A DNA stretch of 32,576 nt. Source: a virus. Made by a program: the position numbers and the translations under genes. Numbering within the stretch: the first letter of the stretch is position 1; each line of letters begins with the position of its first letter. The stretch is taken from positions 1 to 32,576 of IMG/VR virus record IMGVR_UViG_3300032223_000873; one strand, written 5' to 3'. Below, one piece after another: positions 24,562-31,102 of this stretch. Under the pieces are notes generated by a model. That model did not search any database, was not told the origin of the DNA, and saw only the letters and a program-made list of their open reading frames with translations.

Positions 24562-25895
24562 AGTCTGACTCTCCTGCTTTGCCGCTGCTCATGCGCGGCC
24601 CACATATCGTTAAGTGTGACCTCGTTGTCCGGGCCTACCATGAGCGGCTTTTCCTGTGCAGGAACGGCAGCTTGTGGTTCTGCACGCCATGATACAGCAA
24701 GCATTCGAAAAGCGTCAGCGGGGTGCGAACACCAATCATGGCGCGGCGTCAAGCGGAAGGTCTTTCGATCTTCGTCGTATTCGCGCTGATATTGCCTCAA
24801 TGCCTCAATGCCTTCGTTGCACTTGTCTGCGTCGAACCAGCAGCGCGGCAGCATGACGCGAGCAGCCTGTATGCCGTCCTGCACCCCTAAATCGGGAACA
24901 ATTCTCAGGTTATTAATCCCTAAATACTCTGCCAGCTGCTCGATGACTGACCGGCCAGCGGCGGCTAGGGTCTTGGCCCGAGCGTCGTGCGGTAAATTGT
25001 GCTTCCCATATTTGTACGGCTTAGACAACAAATGGTTGCATAGCTCCGAAATACTGGCGCCCGAGACGCTATAGAAGTCGATCAGGTGAATCTCGTTGTG
25101 CGCCACCTGATAGAACCAGACGGCAGTGGAATCTGACCAGCCAATGTCCCAAGCCGTGTGAACAGGCAAGTCAGGGTTGTAAACCACGGAGCTTATGCGG
25201 CCCTGATCGGTTGCCTCGCGCATTTCCCGGCCATAGAACGCGCCCAAAATAGCCGCCTCGAAGCTGCACTCGTATTCCTGAAGAAACTGATCTTCACTGA
25301 GTTGTGAGCGAGCGGCTTCTAATTCGCCTGGTGGCAATATCTTGCTTTCGCTGGCCTTGAGATTCAGCAAAAACCAATCATTCGGTAGGCGCTGAGCCGT
25401 ATCGTAAATGTCCCAAAACTGGTTTTTACCTTTAGGCGTACCGGCAAAGACGCACCAACCCTGTTTATCCGAAAGGCTGGCTCTCAACACGTTTCCAAAT
25501 ACGCTAGGTTTGAAGTCGCCATACTCGTCCAGGTACAGCCCATCAAAGCCCAAGCCGCGCATTGCGTCAGCATTGTCTGCACCGAATAAACGGATTTTTG
25601 AGCCGTTAATCAGCGTGATTGTTAACTCCGATTCGTTGACATCTTTTGAGACGGGCTGAGAAAAATACTTGAAATAATCGAACGCGACGGCTTTGGCTTG
25701 GCTTCTGTAGGGCGCGACGTAGCCATAGAGCGGCATCGGGCTATTGGCAAATAGCGCGGCCCTGATGATGTCGTTAACAGCCGCTACGGTCTTGCCAGCG
25801 CGGCGATGGGCAACCAAGCAAGCCCAGCGTTTAGTGCGTTCATGAAATGGAAGAAAAGCCTTGCGCGGCGCATAGGGCAGTTCAATGTGGCTCAC
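24558..25895 (-). CDS. Terminase large subunit
   Basis: A 445-residue packaging motor. The ATPase has a Walker A-like HRRAGKTV (residues 30-37), Walker B with acid pair LYLDEYGDF (D123, E124) and the coupling motif AGTPKGKNQFW (151-161). The C-terminal nuclease starts with HTAWDIGWSDSTAVWF, with D as first metal ligand, then HNLPHDARAK and a late HDWCSHPADAFR. It docks on the portal and cuts concatemers. I prefer the GTG at 25895, which overlaps the small-subunit TGA (GTGA) behind GGTGGA; the GTG at 25910 adds five residues and cannot be excluded. Confidence 0.92.
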   Translation of the reverse strand: MSHIELPYAPRKAFLPFHERTKRWACLVAHRRAGKTVAAVNDIIRAALFANSPMPLYGYVAPYRSQAKAVAFDYFKYFSQPVSKDVNESELTITLINGSKIRLFGADNADAMRGLGFDGLYLDEYGDFKPSVFGNVLRASLSDKQGWCVFAGTPKGKNQFWDIYDTAQRLPNDWFLLNLKASESKILPPGELEAARSQLSEDQFLQEYECSFEAAILGAFYGREMREATDQGRISSVVYNPDLPVHTAWDIGWSDSTAVWFYQVAHNEIHLIDFYSVSGASISELCNHLLSKPYKYGKHNLPHDARAKTLAAAGRSVIEQLAEYLGINNLRIVPDLGVQDGIQAARVMLPRCWFDADKCNEGIEALRQYQREYDEDRKTFRLTPRHDWCSHPADAFRMLAVSWRAEPQAAVPAQEKPLMVGPDNEVTLNDMWAAHEQRQSRRVRL

Positions 25896-26131
25896 TGGGG
25901 GGCTTTCCACCCAATCGTAATCTGCTGCGGCCCGCCATCCTGCCCGGTGACTTCCTGCCGAGCCAAATCAGGCAACGTCTTGCGGAGAACAATTTCCGCA
26001 GCCCTTAGCTGATTCGCATCAATCTCAAGCTCACCCAACGCGGCCTTTTCCAATCGCTGCATGATGACGCCGGATCGAATCCGTTCGCGCCATTCTGCCG
26101 ACAATTTTACTTTTCGGGTTCTTGCGGCCAT
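25892..26131 (-). CDS. Terminase small subunit
   Basis: A 79-residue DNA-recognition subunit. It contains WRERIRSGVIMQRLEKAALGE, DANQLRAAEIVLRKTLPDLA and the short tail VTGQDGGPQQITIG; the AAEIVLRKTLPDL core is typical of compact small terminases encoded just before the large subunit. It binds the packaging site and stimulates the large subunit's ATPase. The coding sequence overlaps the large-subunit GTG by four bases. The upstream 59-base gap contains no convincing promoter. Confidence 0.82.
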   Translation of the reverse strand: MAARTRKVKLSAEWRERIRSGVIMQRLEKAALGELEIDANQLRAAEIVLRKTLPDLARQEVTGQDGGPQQITIGWKAPQ

Positions 26132-26190
26132 ATATCCAACCCCTTGATTGCTTTATGGTGTCAAAGCATACCTAGTGGTTTTTGAAACAA

Positions 26191-26364
26191 TCAACCAGTT
26201 CGGGGCTTACTCAATGCTGCGGCCAGTTTCTTTGCGTGTTTAGCCTTATCGGCCTGATTAAATTCCTGTGCGACAGACTGGGGCACACCGACTTTCTGGG
26301 CAAAGGCAGGATTGTGAGCCGCCGCTGCCATCAATCGCATCTGAGCTTTTGATTTGCTAGGCAT
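26191..26364 (-). CDS. DUF3008-like small basic protein
   Basis: A 57-residue protein beginning MPSKSKAQMRLMAAAAHNP, then KVGVPQSVAQEF and a Lys-rich end. The start matches the small DUF3008-type family found in bacteria and phages (name from memory); no function is known. The ATG at 26364 shares one base with the TGA of the preceding gene (TGATG), which supports this start over a longer frame at 26412. Confidence 0.75.
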   Translation of the reverse strand: MPSKSKAQMRLMAAAAHNPAFAQKVGVPQSVAQEFNQADKAKHAKKLAAALSKPRTG

Positions 26365-26735
26365 CAGGAAAGGTTCTTGAGTTTGTAAAGCGTGCTGTCG
26401 ATTAGTTCGCAAATCTCATCAATGATGTTCTGAAGTTCCGTGTCATCGGGCAATACCTTTCGGATGGTGTCCACAAAGTTTTTTAGGGAAGTTAAATACT
26501 TCACCGGGTCTGTAGCGAGGTGGAATTCCGAAGGGTACGACTCAATGACCGAAAAAACGCCTTGATAAGCCTCTGCCCAACGGTCGGCCAGGTCAATGAT
26601 ATCTTCGTAAAAATTGCCCAAAGCCTTGTGTTTTGCGTAGCTTTTAGTTTGAAGGTGCATGAAATGGGTATTGGTACCGGCATGAAATAGCACCGATACA
26701 AAATTAGCCGCATTTTTTGCGAATTTTTCAGACAT
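26364..26735 (-). CDS. Helical ferritin/Dps-like phage protein
   Basis: A 123-residue all-helical protein. The segment LQTKSYAKHKALGNFYEDII is the landmark: many phage proteins with this H...H...E pattern are predicted as ferritin/Dps-like four-helix bundles (family name DUF5856, from memory, not verified). Later helices include EAYQGVFSVIES and NIIDEICELIDSTLYKLK. Whether it binds metal or DNA, or is only a fold relic, cannot be told. No Shine-Dalgarno is obvious before its ATG. Confidence 0.6.
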   Translation of the reverse strand: MSEKFAKNAANFVSVLFHAGTNTHFMHLQTKSYAKHKALGNFYEDIIDLADRWAEAYQGVFSVIESYPSEFHLATDPVKYLTSLKNFVDTIRKVLPDDTELQNIIDEICELIDSTLYKLKNLS

Positions 26736-26755
26736 GGTTTGATCGTATCACAGGT

Positions 26756-27079
26756 TTAACGCTTGTGCGCTGGCCCTAGTTTCAGGTCATAAAACTTGCA
26801 CAGGCGCTCGATGGTGTCCACCGGGTCGCGGGCCTCAATCCATTCTCCCCGAGGCTCCCAAATAGCTTTAAAGGCTTTTTGGCCGTCGCTCAACTTGCCT
26901 AGCTTTGACTTGATTTCAAGCCAGCACACAAAGATGGTGCCATCAGGTAATGGCTTAACGGCCAGCTTGTCGGGAATGGATTCGCCAGCCCGCCCGAAGT
27001 CAATTATTTCAAACCCGGCCCGCTTTGCGGCTTCCGAAATTTGAGAGTCATTCAAATCGCGGCGGGCGGCGTACCTCAT
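26756..27079 (-). CDS. PD-(D/E)XK nuclease, VRR-NUC/Holliday-resolvase-like
   Basis: A 107-residue minimal nuclease. It starts RYAARRDLNDSQISEAAKRAG, followed by the core IPD37 and E55-x-K57 in WLEIKSK, then KLSDGQKAF (Q67), the usual order of the restriction-endonuclease-like fold. It probably cuts branched or structured DNA in replication or packaging, as phage resolvases beside terminase genes do. The start overlaps the HTH gene stop by four bases. Confidence 0.75.
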   Translation of the reverse strand: MRYAARRDLNDSQISEAAKRAGFEIIDFGRAGESIPDKLAVKPLPDGTIFVCWLEIKSKLGKLSDGQKAFKAIWEPRGEWIEARDPVDTIERLCKFYDLKLGPAHKR

Positions 27080-27261
27080 ATCTTGGGCGAATCGTACAGC
27101 TTGATTCCCCGGCGCATCGCGTTCTTGATCGTCTTGATCGAAATTTCAAGCTGTGAGGCAAGGTCAGAATCGGTCGGAATCTGGGCGCGAGCTTCACGCA
27201 CCGAAACGATGACCGAGTATTGTTCCTGAGTGAGTTTCGGCGGCCTGCCTTTACTTTTCAT
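27076..27261 (-). CDS. Small helix-turn-helix protein
   Basis: A 61-residue DNA-binding protein. The N-terminus KSKGRPPKLT has an AT-hook-like GRP core and the rest forms a helix-turn-helix: LASQLEISIKTIKNAMRRG. It resembles the C-terminal HTH of resolvase/invertase proteins. Coupled to both neighbours by overlapping codons (ATGA). It could regulate the operon or assist terminase or nuclease; unknown. Confidence 0.7.
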   Translation of the reverse strand: MKSKGRPPKLTQEQYSVIVSVREARAQIPTDSDLASQLEISIKTIKNAMRRGIKLYDSPKI

Positions 27262-27440
27262 CGTATGTCCCCGTAGTTGATAAATTCTTCCATCATCACT
27301 CGCAATTCCGCAATGTCCCCGCGCTGCTCCTGAATGGCATCCGTCAAGTGATGGATAGCCTTAAGCAAGTTGCGCGTGGCCTTGAGTTCTGGCGACTCTT
27401 TAGGTTTTGGTGTCGCACGTTTTTTAGGTTTAGGGGCCAT
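27258..27440 (-). CDS. Small basic coiled-coil protein
   Basis: A 60-residue protein with a Lys/Pro-rich N-terminus (MAPKPKKRATPKPKESP) and a helical heptad-like C-terminus (LLKAIHHLTDAIQEQRGD; IAELRVMMEEFI). The ATG at 27440 is preferred; a longer open frame to 27497 overlaps the 41-aa membrane protein gene and reads unnaturally. It overlaps that gene by 11 bases. Function unknown; nucleic-acid contact through the basic tail is inferred. Confidence 0.65.
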   Translation of the reverse strand: MAPKPKKRATPKPKESPELKATRNLLKAIHHLTDAIQEQRGDIAELRVMMEEFINYGDIR

Positions 27441-27555
27441 TAAAAATCTCGTAAAGCACAAAGGCGAACCAAGCCATTGTGACCAAAATAGACCCAAAAA
27501 TCACCCTAAGGGCAATCCGGGTAATTAATTCACTAAATGGGGTAATAGGGTTCAT
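27430..27555 (-). CDS. 41-aa single-pass membrane protein
   Basis: A short gene. It encodes 41 residues with one membrane helix (IALRVIFGSILVTMAWF, then AFVLYEIF) and an N-terminus MNPITPFSELITR. Support is strong at the start: the ATG overlaps the upstream TGA (ATGA) and an AAGGAGG Shine-Dalgarno lies five bases upstream within the end of the previous gene. Role unknown; superinfection exclusion or membrane anchoring are possible. Confidence 0.7.
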   Translation of the reverse strand: MNPITPFSELITRIALRVIFGSILVTMAWFAFVLYEIFNGP

Positions 27556-28109
27556 GCGGCCTCCTTGGCTCGCTGCTCAAGCCGCCTCAGTCCAGCGTCA
27601 TTGAACAACTTCAAAACAAGCCGCCTAAGAGTCAGGTTATTCAAAACCTTGGAAGGATCAGCGGCGCGCAACAGGTTGCCGACGTTTTCTTTGAGGCGCT
27701 GAACCTTTTCGTCTCGCATGGCCCCTTCAGGCTCTAGCTCAATCCGGCAAAGGATGGCTTCTTCACGTAGAAGTTCGCCGATAACCGGCTGCTCTTTGAT
27801 GGTTTGTTTCCAGCCCCACTCGTTTGATTTAAGGGCTGACTCAAACGCTGCGTCGGCAGCTTTTTGTTGTTCTGGAGTTCGTTTTTTTTCAGCGTGTGGA
27901 TCGTAAGGCTGCTTTGAAGGTTGCTTAAGCTCAAACAAACCTTGCCACTGATTACTGATCGACTGGTCTATGATTTTTGACTGTGCCTCGTAGTCGCCCA
28001 TCTTGCACAGTTTCAGCTTCATCGCTTCGGCTGATATTTCCTTAATAGGCTTTTTGATCGCTGATCGGTACTGAACCCATCTATCCCAGGCTTCTTTGTT
28101 TAATTCCAT
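27552..28109 (-). CDS. Putative replication-associated protein
   Basis: A 185-residue helical protein. Its start MELNKEAWDRWVQYRSAIKK then KLCKMGDYEAQSKIIDQSI and NQWQGLFELKQP matches the C-terminal domain often found in phage replication initiators and helicase loaders, where a short W-x-x-W/Y-x-x-Y-R segment precedes a Q-x-x-x-I-x-Q-S-I-x-x-x-W-x-G-L helix. The usual N-terminal winged-helix domain is missing here. The C-terminal half is charged and helical. A GTGGAG ribosome site precedes the ATG. Assignment to replication is inference. Confidence 0.6.
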   Translation of the reverse strand: MELNKEAWDRWVQYRSAIKKPIKEISAEAMKLKLCKMGDYEAQSKIIDQSISNQWQGLFELKQPSKQPYDPHAEKKRTPEQQKAADAAFESALKSNEWGWKQTIKEQPVIGELLREEAILCRIELEPEGAMRDEKVQRLKENVGNLLRAADPSKVLNNLTLRRLVLKLFNDAGLRRLEQRAKEAA

Positions 28110-28121
28110 GATGTCTCCACT

Positions 28122-28496
28122 TCAGACCGGTGGTGAATCTTGGGGCAATAAGGCCCCCCTACCCCCATGAAGGAAGTAGAAGGACTTGTAGGACTTCAGA
28201 CCGTATGGAGCCATCCAGTACGCATCGAAGGTCGCTGAGTTTTGAATCCCTGGCCTCAGCGATTTAACCGCACCAGCCGCTTTGAAGGTTATCTGCGCGC
28301 CATCCTCAGTTAAGCGATGGCAAATACCCTTAAAGCCACTGGGCCGGAATTGCACCGCCCCACCATGGGTCAACCGATTATTTGACCAGTCCAAACCTAC
28401 CAGTCTATCGGAGGAGAATGACGGCAACCGGACTGGTAAGGCTGTCCCCAACCGGATCAAGGTGGGTAAGCCGTCATTCGCGATTCTGCACAACAT
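28122..28496 (-). CDS. Uncertain ORF in a weakly coding stretch
   Basis: The 415 bases between the Cro-like gene and the replication-type gene contain this open frame of 124 codons (ATG at 28496; a GTG at 28556 would lengthen it into the regulator gene). The translation (GFKGICHRLTEDGAQITFK; FDAYWMAPYGLKSYKSFYF) matches nothing I know and uses many rare-type codons (TTA, CGG, AGA). No ribosome site is seen. The same DNA holds an inverted repeat, direct repeats and a possible leftward promoter, so it may instead be a replication-origin or regulatory region with a chance open frame. Confidence 0.3.
   Translation of the reverse strand: MLCRIANDGLPTLIRLGTALPVRLPSFSSDRLVGLDWSNNRLTHGGAVQFRPSGFKGICHRLTEDGAQITFKAAGAVKSLRPGIQNSATFDAYWMAPYGLKSYKSFYFLHGGRGALLPQDSPPV
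28416..28479. repeat. Inverted repeat GAATGACGGC in possible origin region
   Basis: GAATGACGGC at 28416-28425 is perfectly inverted at 28470-28479, 44 bases apart. Between them AACCGGA occurs twice as direct repeats (28426 and 28450). Such nested repeats next to a replication-type gene are compatible with an origin or operator, but a chance arrangement is possible. Confidence 0.4.
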
Positions 28497-28524
28497 TTGG
28501 TGATTGTCAACAGTTGGTTTAAGA

Positions 28525-28788
28525 TCAACCCTCGTTGACCGCCGAGCCGTCAACACTGGCCGGGGGCGGGGTGGGGGGATGGCCTACCTCGACCGCCCCC
28601 TCCCTTTCCCTATACAGGTCTAGGTCGAACCTCAAAGACCGCCCAGAAGCCTCCTCAAGCCGTATGGCGGCCATAAAAGGTACTAAGCCGTCTATAGGCC
28701 ACTTCTGCACTGCTTGTCTGGTAATCCCCGCAGCTTTCGCCAAGCGGGCCTTGTTGCCGTAAAAGGCAATGGCGTCTTTTGTAAACAT
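28525..28788 (-). CDS. Cro/YdaS-like transcriptional regulator
   Basis: An 87-residue regulator. Residues 12-30 (NKARLAKAAGITRQAVQKW) form the helix-turn-helix, followed by LVPFMAAIRLEEASGRSLRFD, as in small Cro- and YdaS-type proteins; the last 25 residues are Pro-rich and disordered. I chose the ATG at 28788 rather than 28836, because a leftward promoter (TTGACG, 17 bases, TATAAG) lies between them and would place the transcript start at this ATG. It faces the divergent early operon, so control of that switch is expected. Confidence 0.8.
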   Translation of the reverse strand: MFTKDAIAFYGNKARLAKAAGITRQAVQKWPIDGLVPFMAAIRLEEASGRSLRFDLDLYREREGAVEVGHPPTPPPASVDGSAVNEG

Positions 28789-28794
28789 GGCGCC

Positions 28795-28823
28795 CTTATA
28801 ACCCCAAAAAAATAATTCGTCAA
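28795..28823 (-). promoter_or_regulatory. Leftward sigma-70-type promoter for the regulator gene
   Basis: On the minus strand, -35 TTGACG (28818-28823) and -10 TATAAG (28795-28800) are separated by exactly 17 bases; each box matches five of six consensus bases. Six bases separate the -10 from the ATG at 28788, so transcription would start at or next to the AUG. Confidence 0.75.
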
Positions 28824-28829
28824 TGGGTG

Positions 28830-28858
28830 TTGACATCAGGGAAACGTAGGTTTACAGT
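28830..28858 (+). promoter_or_regulatory. Rightward sigma-70-type promoter for the early operon
   Basis: A perfect -35 TTGACA (28830-28835) and a -10 TACAGT (28853-28858, four of six) are 17 bases apart. Start is expected near 28865, giving a 35-base leader before the ATG at 28900. The -35 box lies only six bases from the -35 of the leftward promoter, so the two polymerase sites must compete. Confidence 0.7.
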
Positions 28859-28865
28859 ATCTACA

Positions 28866-28880
28866 CGGTCGCAGTGACCG
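28866..28880. promoter_or_regulatory. Dyad at the rightward start site, possible operator
   Basis: CGGTC and GACCG flank a five-base centre immediately after the predicted start of the rightward transcript. A dyad at +1 is a typical repressor position; in RNA it could also form a short 5' hairpin. No second copy was found by eye. Confidence 0.4.
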
Positions 28881-28899
28881 CAACGAAAAAGGAACGAAC

Positions 28900-29184
28900 A
28901 TGAGGAACCAGATCGAAGCCAGCGCCACCGTCACCCTTCTGGGTGTGACATGGAAGGCCACCGCCTACGCCGAGGTTGAGGACAACGAATACCTTTACCC
29001 CGACACCGTGGACATTGCCTGCCTAGAGGACGCCAACGGCGACCAGTACGGCCACCAGCCGCCCATTACCGTTGTATTTGCCGAGCTGCCGGACGACGCG
29101 CAGTTGGCTATCGAGATGGCCTTGGGTCAAGAGTTGCGTGATTACCTCAGCGACAGCGACCGCAGCGAAAAGGATTACATCTAA
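28900..29184 (+). CDS. Early-operon hypothetical protein (94 aa)
   Basis: A 94-residue acidic protein, first gene of the rightward operon. It begins with beta strands (ASATVTLLGVTWKATAYAEVE) and has an acidic helical end (DAQLAIEMALGQELRDYLSD). An AAAAAGGAA ribosome site precedes the ATG. Being first behind a strong early promoter, it is a candidate host-takeover or regulatory protein, but I recognise no family. Confidence 0.7.
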   Translation: MRNQIEASATVTLLGVTWKATAYAEVEDNEYLYPDTVDIACLEDANGDQYGHQPPITVVFAELPDDAQLAIEMALGQELRDYLSDSDRSEKDYI

Positions 29185-29351
29185 TGAACGGCGACGAATT
29201 GGATGTTCTGGGGTTCCAGTTTGCAGTTGTGATGCTGGCCTGCACCGTTTTCGGAATCATCGGCCATGCGTGGTGGATTGACCGCAAGCAGCGCAAGAAC
29301 CTTGAGCGCCGCCGTCGGAGCATCACGCTGGCCGCCAGGAGACGCAAATGA
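29184..29351 (+). CDS. 55-aa single-pass membrane protein
   Basis: A short gene. The ATG shares its A with the upstream TAA (TAATG). One membrane helix (FQFAVVMLACTVFGIIG, residues 11-27) is followed by a strongly basic tail (RKQRKNLERRRRS, then ARRRK), so the C-terminus should stay in the cytoplasm. Unknown function; its stop overlaps the next ATG (ATGA). Confidence 0.7.
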   Translation: MNGDELDVLGFQFAVVMLACTVFGIIGHAWWIDRKQRKNLERRRRSITLAARRRK

Positions 29352-29545
29352 GCGGGTGCAAAGGTCACACTGAATACATTGAGATGCTTGACCGCGAGGA
29401 ATTGCACTCCCAATGCCAGTTTTGCGTTCATTGGTACGACCATAAAGAATTCGGTGGCGCCACCATTGAGCCAAAGATTGACATTGACTTTGATAACAAC
29501 GACCAGCCTTGTTTTTTTTGTTTGAACTTTGAGGAAGAAAAATGA
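29348..29545 (+). CDS. Small zinc-ribbon-like protein (65 aa)
   Basis: A 65-residue acidic protein with C4, CxxC at 23-26 (CQFCVHWYD) and CxxC at 55-58 (CFFCLNFEEE). Two CxxC knuckles about 30 residues apart are a typical zinc-ribbon layout. Coupled to both neighbours by ATGA overlaps. Similar Cys-paired small proteins are common in phage early operons; function unknown. Confidence 0.7.
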   Translation: MSGCKGHTEYIEMLDREELHSQCQFCVHWYDHKEFGGATIEPKIDIDFDNNDQPCFFCLNFEEEK

Positions 29546-29697
29546 ACGACCCGCGCATACAGGATGACGAACCGCTCGATATTCGGCAGCTTAACCTTGA
29601 GGAAATGTACGAAGAATTTGAAAAACTATTAAAAGCCGATCCCGGTTATCTGGACTGGATCGAATTTATTAACGCACGACAGGATGAAACGACATGA
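29542..29697 (+). CDS. 51-aa acidic hypothetical protein
   Basis: A short gene, 51 residues (MNDPRIQDDEPLDIRQLNLE, then EMYEEFEKLLKADPGYLDW). Start and stop both overlap neighbours as ATGA, which makes translation likely. It is acidic and helical, with no motif I can name. Confidence 0.65.
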   Translation: MNDPRIQDDEPLDIRQLNLEEMYEEFEKLLKADPGYLDWIEFINARQDETT

Positions 29698-30317
29698 AAT
29701 TCGCAGCGACCCAGAGCAAAGAGTTTAAGCAATGCCCCGCAGGGAGCCACGTTGCAATCTGCAATGCGGTTGTGGACATGGGCCTTCAGCCTGGTAGCGA
29801 CACCTACCCCACGCCTAAGCATCAGGTCTATATCCGCTTTGAGATTCCCGGCGAACGGGTTAGCTATATTAAGGACGATCAGGACATCGAGGGGCCAATG
29901 TCGATTGGTCGGACGTTTACTGCGTCCATGAACGAAAAGGCCAATCTGCGTTTGTTCCTTGAGGGAATGTTTGGCAAGAAATTCCCCGGCGATGAAACCG
30001 CTTCTAACTTTGATTTGAAGTCGGTATTGGGCAAAAAGTGCTTGCTTAATGTCACGCACACCAGCAAGGGTGGCAAGACCTACGCAAACCTTGCCGGGGC
30101 AATGCCGCTGCCCAAGGGTATGAGCGACGATTCAAAGCAAGAAAACGACTCGTTGTATTTCAGCCTTGATGGCGCTCAGTCTGAAATGCAAAAGGTGTTC
30201 AATAAGCTGCCCAAATGGCTTCAGTCCAAGATCGAAGGGCGTCTTTTGAACGAGCAACACATTGCGCCCAGTGCGCCTACCAAGGCAGACGAATTTAACG
30301 ACGATATTCCGTTTTGA
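29694..30317 (+). CDS. ssb: Single-stranded DNA-binding protein
   Basis: A 207-residue protein with an OB-fold-like N-terminal domain: CPAGSHVAICNAVVDMGLQ, HQVYIRFEIPGERV, and CLLNVTHTSKGGKTYANLA. A Pro/Asp-rich linker leads to the C-terminal tip DEFNDDIPF, the acidic-hydrophobic tail that single-stranded DNA-binding proteins use to recruit repair and replication partners. It is longer than bacterial SSB (about 175 residues), as phage versions often are. It would coat single-stranded DNA during replication or recombination. Confidence 0.8.
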   Translation: MKFAATQSKEFKQCPAGSHVAICNAVVDMGLQPGSDTYPTPKHQVYIRFEIPGERVSYIKDDQDIEGPMSIGRTFTASMNEKANLRLFLEGMFGKKFPGDETASNFDLKSVLGKKCLLNVTHTSKGGKTYANLAGAMPLPKGMSDDSKQENDSLYFSLDGAQSEMQKVFNKLPKWLQSKIEGRLLNEQHIAPSAPTKADEFNDDIPF

Positions 30318-30326
30318 GCAATTGAA

Positions 30327-30839
30327 ATGAAACGTCAAAACCATCTAACACATGATGGGTTGTTGGATTACAAAGGCCCAATAGGAAATCAATATCTTTT
30401 AATGGGCATCAATCCAGTAAATACGGGTTTGTTTCGAGAAGGCGTAGCGTGGCCTGAAAAACAAGTTAATTTATACATGATCGCCTATGGATGGGCGTGC
30501 AGTACGGAGCAAGCATTTATGAACATTATCGAAACACTTAACACTCAATACGACGATGCCAAATCATTATGGGAAAAATACGAGGATTTGCTTAAATCTT
30601 TTCGAGCAAACGTCAAAAACGATATTTCTTCGATTGAATCTAGCGCCAGAAAAACCACTGATGCTGTACACAAAATGAAAACTGCTTATGGCGATGTTAT
30701 TTCTCAGCTAAACAGCGAAGAAATGATAAACGCCATCAACAACGCAACTAATTTGGCGACAGCTATGGCTACATTGGCAAATCTTCAGTCTCATGCTTTG
30801 GCCGTTCAGATTGTCAATAAAGACAAACAAACGTCATAA
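30327..30839 (+). CDS. AT-rich hypothetical coiled-coil protein (170 aa)
   Basis: A 170-residue protein unlike its neighbours. The first 60 residues have LTHDGLLDYKGPIGNQYLLMG and YMIAYGWACSTEQAFMN; the rest is helical and likely coiled coil (KNDISSIESSARKTTDAVHKM; NAINNATNLATAMATLANLQ). Two 60-base lines inside it count 21 G+C, against 36 in a line of the next gene, so recent acquisition is likely. No family recognised. No strong ribosome site is seen before the ATG; a nine-base gap follows the ssb stop. Confidence 0.65.
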   Translation: MKRQNHLTHDGLLDYKGPIGNQYLLMGINPVNTGLFREGVAWPEKQVNLYMIAYGWACSTEQAFMNIIETLNTQYDDAKSLWEKYEDLLKSFRANVKNDISSIESSARKTTDAVHKMKTAYGDVISQLNSEEMINAINNATNLATAMATLANLQSHALAVQIVNKDKQTS

Positions 30840-30841
30840 CC

Positions 30842-31102
30842 ATGAAGTTTTCCACCGCTCCGACCAGTGATCCTGCCATTGAGCATTTTGTTCAGCGGTT
30901 TCAGGACGTACTGAACGCCGACATCGAGGGCGACCACGACGGCGACATCAAGTGTGTGCAGCTTTTTGCGCTTCACAAGGTGCTGGTACGCGATCCCAAC
31001 CTCTATACGCAGGTTGCGGACGCACTGGCGGAGCGGGGGATTCTTTCTCGCGCATCACTGAAAAATGTCATCACACGGGCTAAAGAAATTGGAACGAACT
31101 AA
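30842..31102 (+). CDS. Hypothetical protein (86 aa)
   Basis: An 86-residue helical protein: AIEHFVQRFQDVLNADIEGD, KCVQLFALHKVLVRDP, YTQVADALAERGILSRASLK. The helices could form a small regulatory or adaptor fold. Its stop shares a base with the next ATG (TAATG). Unknown function. Confidence 0.65.
   Translation: MKFSTAPTSDPAIEHFVQRFQDVLNADIEGDHDGDIKCVQLFALHKVLVRDPNLYTQVADALAERGILSRASLKNVITRAKEIGTN

Noticed and set aside
26132-26190. Promoter for the terminase genes (TTGACA near 26160, TATGCT nearby)
   Set aside because: No -10 box at a suitable distance from TTGACA, and TTGATT with TATGCT is too weak to support.
28141-28162. GC hairpin GGGGC...GCCCC near 28142-28157 as a terminator
   Set aside because: No T-run follows on either strand, so it does not look like a rho-independent terminator.
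28282-28503. 73-codon plus-strand frame, and a 34-codon frame at 28418-28522 behind GGAGGAGA
   Set aside because: Translations look random; the first starts with TTG and the second has its ribosome site only about three bases from the ATG. Both lie antisense to the leftward transcript.
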